A stretch of DNA of 64,000 nucleotides from Gammaproteobacteria bacterium (GTDB lineage: Bacteria; Pseudomonadota; Gammaproteobacteria; Pseudomonadales; Halieaceae): contig JAUHYL010000007.1 in NCBI GenBank assembly GCA_030426545.1, positions 1 to 64,000 of the forward strand, given 5' to 3'. The notes beneath the pieces were generated by a model that was not told where the DNA came from, did not search any database, and saw only the letters and a program-made list of their open reading frames with translations. Shown piece by piece: positions 63,385-64,000 of the stretch (position 1 is the stretch's first letter; each line of letters begins with the position of its first letter). Both the position numbers and the translations under genes were made by a program.

Positions 63385-63966
63385 ATGAGTGACGCAGGCG
63401 GCTTCGTGTATAAACGTAGTGTGTTGGTATTGCTCGCAATGATTGCCGCGTTGTGGTTTGCGTTGAGCGATCTGCGTGTAGAGGCGTGGCACGGATTACT
63501 GCCCTTGTTTGAATGGATGGAGACGACGCCGTTCGGCGTTATCGGCAAAACCTGGGGCTGGGCCTTTGCCACCGTGGAGGCATTTCACCTGCTCGCCATG
63601 GCGTTGCTCGGTGGCGCTGTGCTTGTCGCTGACGGGCGCCTGCTCGGCCTGGTGTTGCGCGAAACACCCGCCAGACAGGTGCAGGAGCAGTGCCATACGC
63701 TGTTCGTCTGGAGCCTGGTCGTGGCTGTCTTTACCGGGATATTCATGGCCTGTGGTGTGGCCTCGAAGATCTACTATCTCGAAGTTTTCTGGTACAAGAT
63801 GCTGGCGCTGTCAGTGGGCGTCGTCTTTGCCTTCTTCGTGCGCCGCCCGCTGGTGGCGCATGTCTACCAGGTGCCGTCCAATACCATCAGGCTGGTGGCC
63901 ATTGCCTCCGTTATGATCTGGTTTTCGGTGGCGGCAACGGGCCGCTGGATCGGGTTTTCCGGGTGA
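63385..63966 (+). CDS. Membrane protein, DUF6644-like (copy 2)
   Basis: 193 residues, ATG at 63385. Hydrophobic helices at about 9-26, 50-78, 105-125, 132-152 and 168-186. FATVEAFHLLAMALLGGAVLVADGRLLGL parallels copy 1's ESTHVLTLMLSLGMLFLIDLRMLGL, including the His that could bind haem. It is 9 bases after copy 1, suggesting a heterodimer. The gene ends 34 bases before the window edge and the operon may continue. Confidence 0.72.
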   Translation: MSDAGGFVYKRSVLVLLAMIAALWFALSDLRVEAWHGLLPLFEWMETTPFGVIGKTWGWAFATVEAFHLLAMALLGGAVLVADGRLLGLVLRETPARQVQEQCHTLFVWSLVVAVFTGIFMACGVASKIYYLEVFWYKMLALSVGVVFAFFVRRPLVAHVYQVPSNTIRLVAIASVMIWFSVAATGRWIGFSG

Positions 63967-64000
63967 AGGCTGCCTGCATTTTTCCAGGCTGCGCGCCGCT

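Overview
The window is chromosomal DNA of a GC-rich, free-living gammaproteobacterium. The gene set (ampD and nadC beside the pil locus, a complete gspC-N operon, sigma-54 dependent pilin, TonB receptor, Na+-dependent transporter, many acyl-CoA and PQQ enzymes) fits a marine heterotroph of the Halieaceae (OM60/NOR5) type. That placement is inferred from gene content only. No rRNA, tRNA, CRISPR array, prophage or complete insertion sequence was seen.

Layout. 0-7.7 kb is a type IV pilus locus. A leftward group (HAMP membrane protein, pilin-like protein, pilB running off the left edge) stands opposite a rightward pilA with a clear sigma-54 promoter and terminator. Three packed glycosylation-type genes follow: two tandem TMTC-like GT-C membrane transferases and a polyprenyl-phosphate hexose synthase-like GT2. 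7.7-13.5 kb holds malate synthase G, a LysR regulator with a candidate box, an RraA-like protein, nadC and ampD. 13.6-16.7 kb is an FHA-type sigma-54 activator next to a membrane-anchored Ser/Thr kinase. 16.7-27.3 kb is mixed housekeeping and catabolic genes: lysoplasmalogenase, panE, yajQ, APH-like kinase, degenerate GGDEF protein, carbonic anhydrase, trmH, AhpD-like and VOC proteins, and a TonB receptor.

27.6-39.4 kb is a full type II secretion operon, gspC to gspN, with mostly overlapping genes and no prepilin peptidase; a PilD shared with the pilus, outside the window, is expected. 39.6-49.7 kb carries rubredoxin, an M24 peptidase, an NSS transporter, cardiolipin synthase, a two-gene acyl-CoA dehydrogenase pair, an IphP-like phosphatase, a solute-binding protein and a DJ-1/PfpI protein. 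49.7-54.5 kb has a structured non-coding stretch, a small membrane protein, a beta-lactamase-fold hydrolase, a family III CoA-transferase and a PhyH-like dioxygenase.

54.7-57.6 kb is a DUF6502/DUF5666 pair whose start is abutted by a perfect 20-bp palindrome. A 263-bp inverted-repeat element follows. 58.5-64.0 kb is a periplasmic oxidation cluster: a PQQ dehydrogenase lipoprotein, two related secreted proteins of unknown function, a DUF6152 protein and two DUF6644-type membrane proteins.

The best candidates for undescribed biology are the PQQ/DUF6152/DUF6644 cluster, the pilA-linked tandem GT-C plus GT2 cassette, the DUF6502-DUF5666 pair with its palindrome, the FHA-activator/kinase module, and two inverted-repeat elements at 10.2 and 57.4 kb.
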